Origin: an uncultured Porphyromonadaceae bacterium | GTDB taxonomy: Bacteria; Bacteroidota; Bacteroidia; Bacteroidales; Muribaculaceae | Direction of reading: 5' to 3' | Assembly: GCA_947174335.1 (NCBI GenBank) | Contig: CAMWIM010000010.1 | Coordinates: 1 to 48,597 of the forward strand | Length of the DNA: 48,597 nt | Shown here: positions 38,311 through 45,743 of the stretch, one piece after another | How the letters are laid out: every line of letters begins with the position of its first letter | Position numbering within the stretch: the stretch's first letter is position 1 | Made by a program: the position numbers and the translations under genes | The notes under the pieces: generated by a model | Database searches by the model: none | What the model saw: only the letters and a program-made list of their open reading frames with translations | What the model was told of the DNA's origin: nothing

Positions 38311-39410
38311 AAAATACCTTTGCTTGATGGTAATACATTTGAAAATACATCACGCCTGACAGCCATCTTCAATGCCCGTGCAAACGCTTTGAAAACACCT
38401 TCAATCAAATGATGATTGTTCTCTCCATGTGCTGTAATATGCAGGTTACAACGCATTTCCGAACTCAGTGTCTTAAAAAAATGCTTATACATTTCGGTTG
38501 GCGTATCACCGACATATTCTCTTGTAAAGTTCACATTCCATACAAACTCCGAACGTCCGCCGAAATCAAGTAGTACCGTTGCATCGCACTCATCCATAGG
38601 CAGTGCAAATCCATAACGGTCCATCCCAACCTTGTTCCCTATCGCATTGTAAATCAGCTGCCCGAGAACAATTGCCACATCTTCCATCGTGTGGTGCTCA
38701 TCAACCTGCAGGTCGCCCTGAGCCTCAATCTTCAATGAGCATCCGCTATGATGCGGAATCTGTTCAAGCATGTGGTCAAAAAAATGAAGTCCGGTTGATA
38801 TTGAGGTCGTTCCACGTCCGTCAAGATCAATCTCCCCAATAATCGAGGTCTCGAGTGTTATTCGTTCAATTTTGCAACTTCTTGAAGTAGAACGCAAAAA
38901 CTCACATATTTTCATCCATGAGTCAGTGATTAGCTCACAGCCTTCAGCCCAGGTTCCCTCCGGTTGCAACAATATCGCCTTTGCCCCGAGATTCTTTGCC
39001 AGTTCGACATCGGTCAATCGGTCGCCGATTACAAAACTCGATGAAAGATCATATTCCGGGTTATCTATATATTTGGCAAACATACCGGTTCGCGGTTTAC
39101 GATTAGGCGAATTGTCCTCGGGCATTGACGGGTCAACGAGTATATCACTGAAAACGACTCCTTCCCCGGCAAGCGTCTTAATCATAAGGTTTTGAGGGGG
39201 TAAGAAATCAGCTGTCGGGAATGATGAAGTTCCGAGACCGTCCTGATTTGAAGCCATTACGAGTTCAAACTCACCCGTCGTCATGATTTTTGACAATGCC
39301 GTAATTACACCCGGTACAAATTCAAATTTTTCTAACGAATCTATTTGATAATCAACCGGTGGCTCAACCAATATTGTTCCGTCTCTGTCAACAATCAAAA
39401 GCTTTTTCAT
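38307..39410 (-). CDS. hisB: Bifunctional histidinol-phosphatase / imidazoleglycerol-phosphate dehydratase
   Basis: Carries out steps 6 and 8. The start at 39410 ([18 protein letters not shown]) gives 367 residues; an in-frame ATG at 39443 would reach back into hisC and adds 11 residues. N-terminal HAD phosphatase, about residues 1-165, with nucleophile Asp in [17 protein letters not shown] and [19 protein letters not shown]-terminal dehydratase, about 175-367, with [31 protein letters not shown] and the metal-binding [15 protein letters not shown] and end PSSKGIL. The Cys/His zinc loop of the E. coli phosphatase is replaced ([17 protein letters not shown]). Same fusion as in enteric bacteria. 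Confidence 0.96.
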   Translation of the reverse strand: MKKLLIVDRDGTILVEPPVDYQIDSLEKFEFVPGVITALSKIMTTGEFELVMASNQDGLGTSSFPTADFLPPQNLMIKTLAGEGVVFSDILVDPSMPEDNSPNRKPRTGMFAKYIDNPEYDLSSSFVIGDRLTDVELAKNLGAKAILLQPEGTWAEGCELITDSWMKICEFLRSTSRSCKIERITLETSIIGEIDLDGRGTTSISTGLHFFDHMLEQIPHHSGCSLKIEAQGDLQVDEHHTMEDVAIVLGQLIYNAIGNKVGMDRYGFALPMDECDATVLLDFGGRSEFVWNVNFTREYVGDTPTEMYKHFFKTLSSEMRCNLHITAHGENNHHLIEGVFKAFARALKMAVRRDVFSNVLPSSKGIL

Positions 39411-39417
39411 AAATTCA

Positions 39418-40455
39418 TTATTTATAGTTTTCAAGAGCTTCAATCACTCGTTTATTTTCTTCGGGTGTACCTATTGTCAGCCTCAGACAATTCTCGCATA
39501 ATGCCACACGGCTGCGATTTCTGACTATTATTTCTCGCCCGATCAAGTAGTTATACAGCGCATCTCCATCATCGCTCTTAAACAAAATAAAATTAGAATC
39601 AGACGGATACACCTCTTTTACAAATTCAAAGTCCTTTAGTCTGCGTGACATATTTTCACGCTCCACCTTGATTGTATTCACATGCTCGTCAAGAGGTTCA
39701 TCAAGCAATTTAGTCACTTTCTCGATAGTCGATAAATTGATGTTATACGGATATTTGACCATATTCATATAATCGATTATCTCTTTTGATGCAAATGCCA
39801 GTCCACATCTCAATCCTGCCATTCCCCATGCTTTTGACATAGTTTGCAAAACCACAAGATTAGGATAGTCTGACAGTTTGCCGGTCAAGCTCTCTTTATT
39901 AGAGAAATCGATATAAGCCTCATCAACAACCACTATACCGTCAAATTTCTTGACCAAAGTTAATATTTCATCAACTTCGAACGAATTGCCGGTTGGATTA
40001 TTGGGCGAACAAATAAACAGCAGCTTTGAGTTGGAATCAGCAGCTTTTAATAATGCGTCAGTTGGCAACGAAAAATCTCTGTTCAACAAAACTTTTCTCA
40101 TCTCGACATCATTAATGGCAGCCGAAACTTCATACATTCCATAGCTTGGCGCAATTGCTATCGCATTGTCTTCACCCGGAATACAGAAAATTCTGAACAT
40201 AAGGTCAATAGCTTCATCACTGCCATTCCCGATAAACATATTTTCGATTGGCAGTCTCTTGATTTCGCTCAACCTTTTTTTAAGTGTCAGCTGCCGCGGG
40301 TCGGGATAACGGTTATATCCGTTTTCAAACGGACTCTCGTTTGCATCGAGAAACACCCCAATCTTACCCTTGTATTCATCTCGGGCGGTCGAATAGGGCG
40401 ACAATGCCAATATATTGGGGCGTATCAACGCCTTTATATCACTCTTCATTTTCAA
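39418..40455 (-). CDS. hisC: Histidinol-phosphate aminotransferase
   Basis: PLP enzyme of step 7, 345 residues, fold-type I class II aminotransferase. [56 protein letters not shown] and the PLP lysine motif [14 protein letters not shown] are all present; the end carries [22 protein letters not shown]. Its start lies inside the 3' end of hisD (17-base overlap), so the two are translationally linked. Confidence 0.97.
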   Translation of the reverse strand: MKMKSDIKALIRPNILALSPYSTARDEYKGKIGVFLDANESPFENGYNRYPDPRQLTLKKRLSEIKRLPIENMFIGNGSDEAIDLMFRIFCIPGEDNAIAIAPSYGMYEVSAAINDVEMRKVLLNRDFSLPTDALLKAADSNSKLLFICSPNNPTGNSFEVDEILTLVKKFDGIVVVDEAYIDFSNKESLTGKLSDYPNLVVLQTMSKAWGMAGLRCGLAFASKEIIDYMNMVKYPYNINLSTIEKVTKLLDEPLDEHVNTIKVERENMSRRLKDFEFVKEVYPSDSNFILFKSDDGDALYNYLIGREIIVRNRSRVALCENCLRLTIGTPEENKRVIEALENYK

Positions 40456-41728
40456 GTCTGATTTTTACAGCGTTGGCGTGAGCAGCAAGTCCCTCTGCCT
40501 CTGCCATTTTGATTATCGTATATGACAAACCTCTAAGTCCGCTTGCCGATATATTTTGTATAGTCATTTTCCTCATGAAACTGTCGATGTTGACACCACT
40601 ATAACTGTGTGCCCACCCCGATGTCGGAAGCGTATGATTTGTTCCCGATGCATAATCTCCCGCACTCTCGGGTGAATAATTACCGACAAAAACACTTCCG
40701 GCAGCTGTTATATCATCAACAGCCTTCATTCCGTCACTGATTGAAAGTATCAGGTGTTCAGCCCCATAAATGTTTGCAAATTTTATCATTTCTGCTCGAC
40801 TGTAAAGCACTATGATTCGACTGTTTGCAAGCGACTTTAAAACATATTCATCACGAGGCAATTCTGCCGCCTGAACTTCAATCGCATCAGCTATTTTATT
40901 TGCCAATTTCTCACTATCACAAACAACAATTCCCTGAGAATCAGCCCCATGTTCACACTGCGACAATAAATCGGCTGCAACAAATTCAGGACAACAAGTT
41001 TCATCAGCGACAATCATTACCTCCGACGGCCCCGCCGGCATGTCAATGGCTACCGTTGTCGACCCGACAAGCTGCTTAGCCATTGTAACGTAACGGTTTC
41101 CCGGTCCGAATATTTTGTTAACCTGAGGTACACTCTCCGTACCAAAAGCCATCGCTCCTATAGCCTGGGCTCCCCCAATCTTGAAAATCTTGTCAACTCC
41201 ACATCGACGGGCAGCATACAGAACCGCATCGGCAACCTTTCCGTCCCGATCGCAGGGTGTGCACATCACCACTTCTTTACAACCGGCAATCTTTGCAGGT
41301 AAAGCAAGCATAAGCACGGTTGAAAACAACGGTGCTGTTCCCCCCGGAATGTATATCCCGACTTTTTGAATTGCTACCGGACGCTGAATACATACAACAT
41401 CTTCTGTGGTCTCGACTGTAATTTCCTTTGGCAACTGTGCCCGATGAAACGACGAAATATTTTTTACTGCTGTTTCGATTGCGGCTTTAAGAGCCTCGGA
41501 CAATCGCTCACAAGCTTCATCCAATTCTTTTTCAGTAACCTGAAAACCACCGACAACTTCCCGCTTGTCAATTTCGAGCGAAAGCTCAGCCAAAGCCTTG
41601 TCTCCATCGAGTTTAACTCTATCGAGTATTTTCAAAACAATTTCTTCAACTGGCTTGCTTTCAGACTGTTTAGCACGCAAACAAAGCTCCTTCCACTGCT
41701 CTTTTCCCGGATTTACAAAGATTTTCAT
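40439..41728 (-). CDS. hisD: Histidinol dehydrogenase
   Basis: Zinc- and NAD-dependent enzyme that oxidises histidinol to histidine, last two steps. 429 residues. Family motifs: QRPVAIQKVGIYIPGGTAPLFSTVLM, KIFGPGNRYVTMAKQ, DMPAGPSEVMIVAD, the zinc Gln/His in SQCEHGADSQ, YGAEHL, and SWAHSYSGVNIDSF near the end. The ATG overlaps the hisG stop codon by 4 bases. Confidence 0.98.
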   Translation of the reverse strand: MKIFVNPGKEQWKELCLRAKQSESKPVEEIVLKILDRVKLDGDKALAELSLEIDKREVVGGFQVTEKELDEACERLSEALKAAIETAVKNISSFHRAQLPKEITVETTEDVVCIQRPVAIQKVGIYIPGGTAPLFSTVLMLALPAKIAGCKEVVMCTPCDRDGKVADAVLYAARRCGVDKIFKIGGAQAIGAMAFGTESVPQVNKIFGPGNRYVTMAKQLVGSTTVAIDMPAGPSEVMIVADETCCPEFVAADLLSQCEHGADSQGIVVCDSEKLANKIADAIEVQAAELPRDEYVLKSLANSRIIVLYSRAEMIKFANIYGAEHLILSISDGMKAVDDITAAGSVFVGNYSPESAGDYASGTNHTLPTSGWAHSYSGVNIDSFMRKMTIQNISASGLRGLSYTIIKMAEAEGLAAHANAVKIRLENEE

Positions 41729-42576
41729 AAGATGATTTTGTCAACAGATAAAACAAGAATTCCTTCAGCACCGATTGCTTTGAGTTGTCGTACTTTATCC
41801 CATAGCTCCGACGCATTTACAACCGAGTGTATCGAGCTCCATCCATCGGCTGCCAATGGTAGGATAGTTGGAGATCGCATTGACGGCAAAATCTCGATTG
41901 CTTTTTCTATCGATTCATCTGGAATATTCATCAGCAGATATTTTTTATTGCGACTGATACTGTCGCTTTCAATACGGAACTCTATTTCTTCAAGCAACTT
42001 CAAATCTTCATCAATCAGCGAGTTACCACCTATCAGCACCGCTTCTGATTTCATCACGACTTCAACCTCCTTCAAACCGTTTGAAATCAATGTTCCGCCT
42101 GATGAAACAATATCAAATATTGCATCAGCCATCCCGGCTGCCGGTGTGATTTCTACCGATCCGGCTATAACGACCGGATGAATTTCAACCCCTTTTTCTT
42201 TAAAGAAGCGGGTTAATATGTTGGGATATGACGTTGCAATTCTCTTTCCGGCAAAATACTCAAGTCCCGTGTATTCATCACCTTTGGGAATCGCAAGCGA
42301 CAATCTGCACTGTCCGAAGCCAAGATTTTTCAACACCTTGACATCAAAGCCTTTTTCCTCGACCTCGTTCAAACCAACGATGCCGAGTTGCGCGATATCG
42401 TTCGCTACAACTCCCGGAATATCATCGTCTCGCAGATTTAACATCTCTATCGGAAAGTTGGAAGCCTTAGATAAATACTGTCTTTTTGTGGTATCGACCT
42501 CTATTCCGATACGACTGAGCAAACTTAATGATTCTTCGCCAAGACGTCCTTTGTTTTGAATTGCAATCTTCAACAT
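41725..42576 (-). CDS. hisG: ATP phosphoribosyltransferase, long form
   Basis: First and committed step of histidine synthesis, target of feedback inhibition by histidine. 283 residues, the long HisG form with a C-terminal regulatory ACT-like domain (about residues 210-283), so no HisZ is needed. Motifs: IAIQNKGRLGEESLSLL at the start, GLEYFAGKRIATSYPNI, and the PRPP-binding ADAIFDIVSSGGTLISNGL. It is the first structural gene of the operon and begins 15 bases after the T-run of the attenuator. Confidence 0.97.
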   Translation of the reverse strand: MLKIAIQNKGRLGEESLSLLSRIGIEVDTTKRQYLSKASNFPIEMLNLRDDDIPGVVANDIAQLGIVGLNEVEEKGFDVKVLKNLGFGQCRLSLAIPKGDEYTGLEYFAGKRIATSYPNILTRFFKEKGVEIHPVVIAGSVEITPAAGMADAIFDIVSSGGTLISNGLKEVEVVMKSEAVLIGGNSLIDEDLKLLEEIEFRIESDSISRNKKYLLMNIPDESIEKAIEILPSMRSPTILPLAADGWSSIHSVVNASELWDKVRQLKAIGAEGILVLSVDKIIL

Positions 42577-42590
42577 CTTTATATTATTTT

Positions 42591-42634
42591 AAAATAAAAA
42601 CCGCAGAACGTGGTGTTAACCTACGAATCTGCGG
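42591..42634 (-). terminator. Attenuator terminator of the his operon
   Basis: On the minus strand CCGCAGA (42628-42634) pairs with TCTGCGG (42601-42607); the inner part CGTaGG / CCACG extends the stem with a bulged base, and TTTTTATTTT follows. It sits between the leader peptide and hisG. Its 5' arm can instead pair with GCGGCG at 42677-42682, in the leader-peptide coding part. Confidence 0.85.
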
Positions 42635-42664
42635 CATAAATCTTTTTAATTATCAATTTTATAT

Positions 42665-42739
42665 TTACAACGACCTCGCCGCCCGATTCAACTGGTGGTA
42701 ATGATGATGGTGGTGACGATGGTTGAAGTTATTAGTCAT
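42665..42739 (-). CDS. hisL: Histidine operon leader peptide
   Basis: A 24-residue ORF reading MTNNFNHRHHHHHYHQLNRA followed by ARSL and a TAA stop. Seven of 24 residues are His, five of them in a row (codons 9-13). Its ATG is 14 bases after the predicted transcription start and it ends 31 bases before the attenuator stem. The known logic of such leaders: when charged tRNA-His is scarce the ribosome stalls on the His run, the antiterminator forms and hisG is transcribed. An upstream ATG at 42749 is in another frame and stops after five codons. Too short for normal gene calling. Confidence 0.93.
   Translation of the reverse strand: MTNNFNHRHHHHHYHQLNRAARSL
42677..42682 (-). promoter_or_regulatory. 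Antiterminator half-site of the his attenuator
   Basis: GCGGCG on the minus strand is complementary to TGCCGC (42631-42636), the 5' base of the terminator stem, with one G-T pair. It lies downstream of the His codons and upstream of the leader stop codon, exactly where a ribosome that finishes the leader would mask it and a stalled one would leave it free. Confidence 0.6.
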
Positions 42740-42759
42740 TATCTGTCATTTTGATGTCG

Positions 42760-42791
42760 CAAAGTTATCACTTTTAATTTAAACAGCCAAA
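42760..42791 (-). promoter_or_regulatory. his operon promoter
   Basis: On the minus strand TTTG (42788-42791), a 20-base spacer and TAACTTTG (42760-42767) match the Bacteroidota consensus fully. Predicted start near 42756, then the leader ATG at 42739. Confidence 0.82.
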
Positions 42792-42947
42792 CAATTTTTA
42801 ATTTTATCGCAAAATAAGTTGTTTTATATCACAATTTATCACATATACATATAATAATTATATGACAAAAATATATGACAGAGCATTCTAAAATAAATTT
42901 CTACACGAAAACAGACCATTTTTCAGGTATAATAGAATAATTTTTAT
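42792..42947. promoter_or_regulatory. AT-rich divergent control region with operator-like repeats
   Basis: No ORF. It contains a perfect odd palindrome CATATAATAATTATATG (42848-42864) and a 9-base direct repeat TATATGACA at 42859-42867 and 42872-42880, one 13-base step apart. The location between the his promoter and a plus-strand promoter in front of argR suggests a regulator site, perhaps ArgR. No match to the E. coli ARG box is evident. Confidence 0.35.
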
Positions 42948-42955
42948 TACTTTTG
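42948..42955 (+). promoter_or_regulatory. Possible promoter for a short transcript upstream of argR
   Basis: TACTTTTG fits TAnnTTTG. The -33 region is TTTC rather than TTTG. A start near 42959 would give an RNA of about 120 bases ending at the strong terminator at 43045-43081. Confidence 0.42.
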
Positions 42956-42958
42956 TAC

Positions 42959-43081
42959 CCGAAAACAACAATTGATGCCATTATACCTTCCCTCTGAATC
43001 TAATTCAATTTTAAAATACAGTCTAACAAATTTTTTTCACCTGTCCCCGACCGGTATTTTGAATATAGGTCGGGGATTTTT
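42959..43081 (+). ncRNA. Candidate short RNA or argR leader
   Basis: The region lies between a TAnnTTTG element and a strong terminator and is too close to both for a normal gene. It could be a free small RNA or an attenuated leader of argR. The only ORF (42975-43109) runs through the terminator hairpin, so it is not convincing. Support is only the paired signals. Confidence 0.4.
43045..43081 (+). terminator. Strong terminator upstream of argR
   Basis: A perfect 8-bp stem CCCCGACC / GGTCGGGG (43045-43052 with 43068-43075) around a 15-base loop is followed by ATTTTTAT. It stands alone, 108 bases before argR and on its strand. Confidence 0.8.
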
Positions 43082-43177
43082 ATGCATTTCTTATACTTTC
43101 GTTGTATAAAAAATCATTTTTACTAATAAAAAGTAATAAAATTCAGCATATAAGCTACATATTTAAAATTTATTTAT

Positions 43178-43185
43178 TACTTTTG
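43178..43185 (+). promoter_or_regulatory. argR -7 promoter element
   Basis: TACTTTTG fits TAnnTTTG and ends 4 bases before the argR ATG, the same geometry as in tgt. No TTTG at -33. The transcript would be almost leaderless. Confidence 0.5.
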
Positions 43186-43189
43186 CATC

Positions 43190-43729
43190 ATGAAACAAAA
43201 GATTGCAAGACTTCCTCTCATCTCTGAGGTTTTGAATTCAGAAATCATTGACAGCCAGGAAACACTGCTCAATATTCTGAAAGCCCGTGGCATCAATGTC
43301 ACTCAGGCTACCTTGTCTCGTGATCTTAGAAAACTTAACGCCACCAAAGTGGCGCTCCCTTCAGGTGGTTTTCGCTACAAGGTATTTCCCAATCAGACTG
43401 AAATTTCTCACCACGAAGTTGCAAAATATACCTCAAGCCGTCTAAGGAATTCCGACCAAGCAAACCAAGACATTTTGTCATTTGCAATCTCCAACAATCT
43501 CGTTGTAATTAAAACTCGTAACGGTTGTGCCGGTGCCCTTGCCTTTGACATCGATATGTTGGGATTCCCCGAAATTATTGGCACAATTCCGGGTACCGAC
43601 ACCCTTTTGGTTGTCATTGACGAGAATCTTTCTCGCGAGCAGATTATACGTCTTCTTCTGGAGATTATCCCCGATGCGATTACCAACGAAGCTACAATTA
43701 ACATTTCTCAAAATCGACGACGCCGATGA
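43190..43729 (+). CDS. argR: Arginine repressor
   Basis: Arginine-dependent DNA-binding regulator of arginine genes, 179 residues, slightly long for ArgR. The N-terminal winged helix (about residues 8-75) contains DSQETLLNILKARGINVTQATLSRDLRKLN, a textbook match. The C-terminal oligomerisation and arginine-binding domain (about 95-170) contains NLVVIKTRNGCAGALAFDIDML and GTIPGTDTLLVVID with the arginine-binding Asp. The extra length is an R-rich tail and a short linker. No upstream alternative start exists. It heads a run of arginine genes and most likely represses its own operon. Confidence 0.95.
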   Translation: MKQKIARLPLISEVLNSEIIDSQETLLNILKARGINVTQATLSRDLRKLNATKVALPSGGFRYKVFPNQTEISHHEVAKYTSSRLRNSDQANQDILSFAISNNLVVIKTRNGCAGALAFDIDMLGFPEIIGTIPGTDTLLVVIDENLSREQIIRLLLEIIPDAITNEATINISQNRRRR

Positions 43730-43761
43730 CGCTCTGGCGTCAATATATTTTATCTCTGCTT

Positions 43762-43794
43762 GGCACGAATAAGCGGGATGCTTCTATTCATGCC
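43762..43794 (+). other. Intergenic hairpin between argR and the GNAT gene
   Basis: GGCA / TGCC, then GAATA / TATTC, then AGC / GCT pair in succession around a GGGAT loop (12 bp in all with one mismatch and a 2-base bulge). No T-run follows, so it is not a standard terminator. It may stabilise or space the mRNA, or be a palindromic protein site. The rest of the 127-base gap is AT-rich. Confidence 0.45.
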
Positions 43795-43856
43795 ACTTTC
43801 TAAATTTTGAATATTCTTCTTTAAAACAAACTACGACTTACATATTTTATAAAATA

Positions 43857-44432
43857 ATGCAAGATAATAACGAAATCGATGTTTTAGTTGCAGGTCCCGA
43901 GCATGTTAAATATGTCGACGAGATTCTTGAAACAATTAACCGCGCCGCTAAAGTCCGCGGAACCGGTATTGCAAAACGTTCACCCGAATACGTAACTAAA
44001 AAAATGCACGAAAACAAAGCGGTCATTGCCCTGACTAAAGACGGTCGCTTTGCCGGTTTCAGCTACATCGAGTCTTGGAGCAACAAAAAATTCGTTGCAA
44101 ACTCAGGTTTGATCGTTGCAGACGAATTTCGCCGTATGGGACTCGCAAAACGAATCAAAAAACGCATTTTTGAGCTCTCTCGCGAACGTTTTCCCGAAGC
44201 TAAAATTTTCTCTCTCACAACCGGTGCGGCTGTTCTCAAACTCAACTTTGAACTTGGCTACCGTCCCGTTACATTTGACGAACTCACCGATGACGAGGCT
44301 TTTTGGCGCGGATGCGAAAGTTGCGTGAACTATGACATTCTTCAACGCAACGGCGGTCACAAATGTCTTTGCACAGGCTTGCTCTATGACCCTGCCGAGC
44401 CCTACCACCATCTCAACGGCGACCAAGAATAA
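43857..44432 (+). CDS. GNAT-family acyltransferase of the arginine operon, probable N-acylglutamate synthase
   Basis: A 191-residue GNAT protein. The acyl-CoA-binding core is visible: SGLIVADEFRRMGLAKRIKKRIFELSRE is a motif A (R/Q-x-x-G-x-G/A) with the pattern RRMGLAKR, followed by KLNFELGYRPV as motif B. The C-terminal part is special: GCESCVNYDILQRNGGHKCLCTGLLYD, four cysteines as CxxC and CxC. Its place between argR and argG suggests it makes the first N-acylated glutamate. From memory, Bacteroides use N-succinylated intermediates in arginine synthesis and a gene at this position in B. thetaiotaomicron has been linked to that step; I could not check this. It lacks the amino-acid-kinase domain of classical ArgA. 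Confidence 0.72.
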   Translation: MQDNNEIDVLVAGPEHVKYVDEILETINRAAKVRGTGIAKRSPEYVTKKMHENKAVIALTKDGRFAGFSYIESWSNKKFVANSGLIVADEFRRMGLAKRIKKRIFELSRERFPEAKIFSLTTGAAVLKLNFELGYRPVTFDELTDDEAFWRGCESCVNYDILQRNGGHKCLCTGLLYDPAEPYHHLNGDQE

Positions 44433-44495
44433 ATTTCCCTTCTGATTTCATATATTATTAATCTCAATCACGAAACAAAACAAACCAATTATAAA

Positions 44496-45716
44496 ATGGA
44501 AAGAAAAAAAGTAGTACTCGCTTTCAGCGGAGGTCTTGACACCTCTTTTGCAGTCAAATATCTAACTGAAGACTGCGGTTATGACGTTTACACCGCCATC
44601 GCCAACACCGGCGGTTTCTCAACCGACGAACTCGCTGCAATCGAGCGACGCGCAATTGAGCTTGGTGCCGTTAGCCATGCAACGCTCGATGTTACTCACC
44701 AATATTATGAAAAGAGCATCCGATACATGATTTTCGGTAACATCCTCCGTAACGGAACATATCCCATCTCGGTCAGCTCTGAGCGCATCTTCCAGGCTAT
44801 CGCCATAATTGAGTATGCTAAAAAAATCGGTGCTCATGCCGTTGCCCACGGTTCTACATCTGCCGGTAACGATCAGGTTCGTTTTGACCTCACTTTTGAA
44901 ATCCTCGCTCCCGAAATCGAAATCATCACTCCAACCCGCGACATGAACCTCACTCGCGAGTATGAAATCGACTACCTCAAGAAACACGGTTTCGTAGCCG
45001 ACTTCAAAAAAATGGAATACTCTATCAATAAAGGCCTTTGGGGTACAAGCGTAGGTGGTAAAGAAACTCTCCACTCCGACCAGACTCTTCCCGAACACGC
45101 CTACCCCACCCAGATGACCGCGACCGCCGATTCTCAAATGACAATCGACTTTGAGAAAGGCGAAATCTCTGCTGTCAACGGTCAGCCTTTCAGCGACAAA
45201 GTTGCAGCTATCCGCAAGATTGAAGAAATCGTAGCCCCCTATGCTGTCGGTCGTGATATGCACGTCGGCGACACCATCATCGGCATCAAAGGTCGCGTTG
45301 GTTTTGAAGCAGGTGCCACAATGGTTATCCTCAGCGCCCACAAAATGCTCGAAAAACATACACTCACCAAATGGCAGCAATATTGGAAAGAACAGCTCGC
45401 CAACTGGTATGGAATGTTCCTCCACGAAGCTCAGTATCTCGATCCCGTTATGCGCGAAATCGAAAGCTATCTCGAAACATCTCAGCGCAACGTAACCGGT
45501 CGCGTGATCATCGACCTCAAACCCTACCGCTTCATCACCGTAGGCGTTCAGAGCCCGTTTGACTTGATGAAGAGCCAGTTTGGCGAATACGGCGAGCTTA
45601 GCCGCGGCTGGACTGCCGACGACATCAAAGGCTTCACCCATATCCTTGGCAACCAGATGAAGATCTACTATCACATCCAGCAAGCCAACGGCAAATCTGA
45701 CATGGAACTTGTCTGA
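44496..45716 (+). CDS. argG: Argininosuccinate synthase
   Basis: Ligates citrulline and aspartate with ATP. 406 residues. The ATP pyrophosphatase P-loop is SGGLDTS at residues 11-17. Further conserved: AHGSTSAGNDQVRFDL, EYEIDYLKKHG, and SINKGLWGTSVGGKET for substrate binding. Codon use is richer in C-ending codons than in the neighbouring his genes, as expected for a well-expressed gene. It is 63 bases after the GNAT gene, 27 before argC, and shares their operon. Confidence 0.97.
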   Translation: MERKKVVLAFSGGLDTSFAVKYLTEDCGYDVYTAIANTGGFSTDELAAIERRAIELGAVSHATLDVTHQYYEKSIRYMIFGNILRNGTYPISVSSERIFQAIAIIEYAKKIGAHAVAHGSTSAGNDQVRFDLTFEILAPEIEIITPTRDMNLTREYEIDYLKKHGFVADFKKMEYSINKGLWGTSVGGKETLHSDQTLPEHAYPTQMTATADSQMTIDFEKGEISAVNGQPFSDKVAAIRKIEEIVAPYAVGRDMHVGDTIIGIKGRVGFEAGATMVILSAHKMLEKHTLTKWQQYWKEQLANWYGMFLHEAQYLDPVMREIESYLETSQRNVTGRVIIDLKPYRFITVGVQSPFDLMKSQFGEYGELSRGWTADDIKGFTHILGNQMKIYYHIQQANGKSDMELV

Positions 45717-45743
45717 TATTTATTCATTACCCAACTCATTATA

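Noticed and set aside
39410-39443. Longer hisB start
   Set aside because: The extra 11 residues overlap hisC and precede the conserved [12 protein letters not shown] opening; the ATG at 39410 is the better start.
42975-43109. A 44-codon ORF between the his promoter and argR, as a possible leader peptide
   Set aside because: It runs straight through the strong terminator hairpin, has only one Arg codon and no regulatory codon run, so a peptide-based arginine attenuator is not supported.
44619-45683. A 354-codon ORF on the minus strand opposite argG
   Set aside because: argG on the plus strand is complete and conserved; the antisense frame is a by-product of its codon pattern and resembles no family I know.
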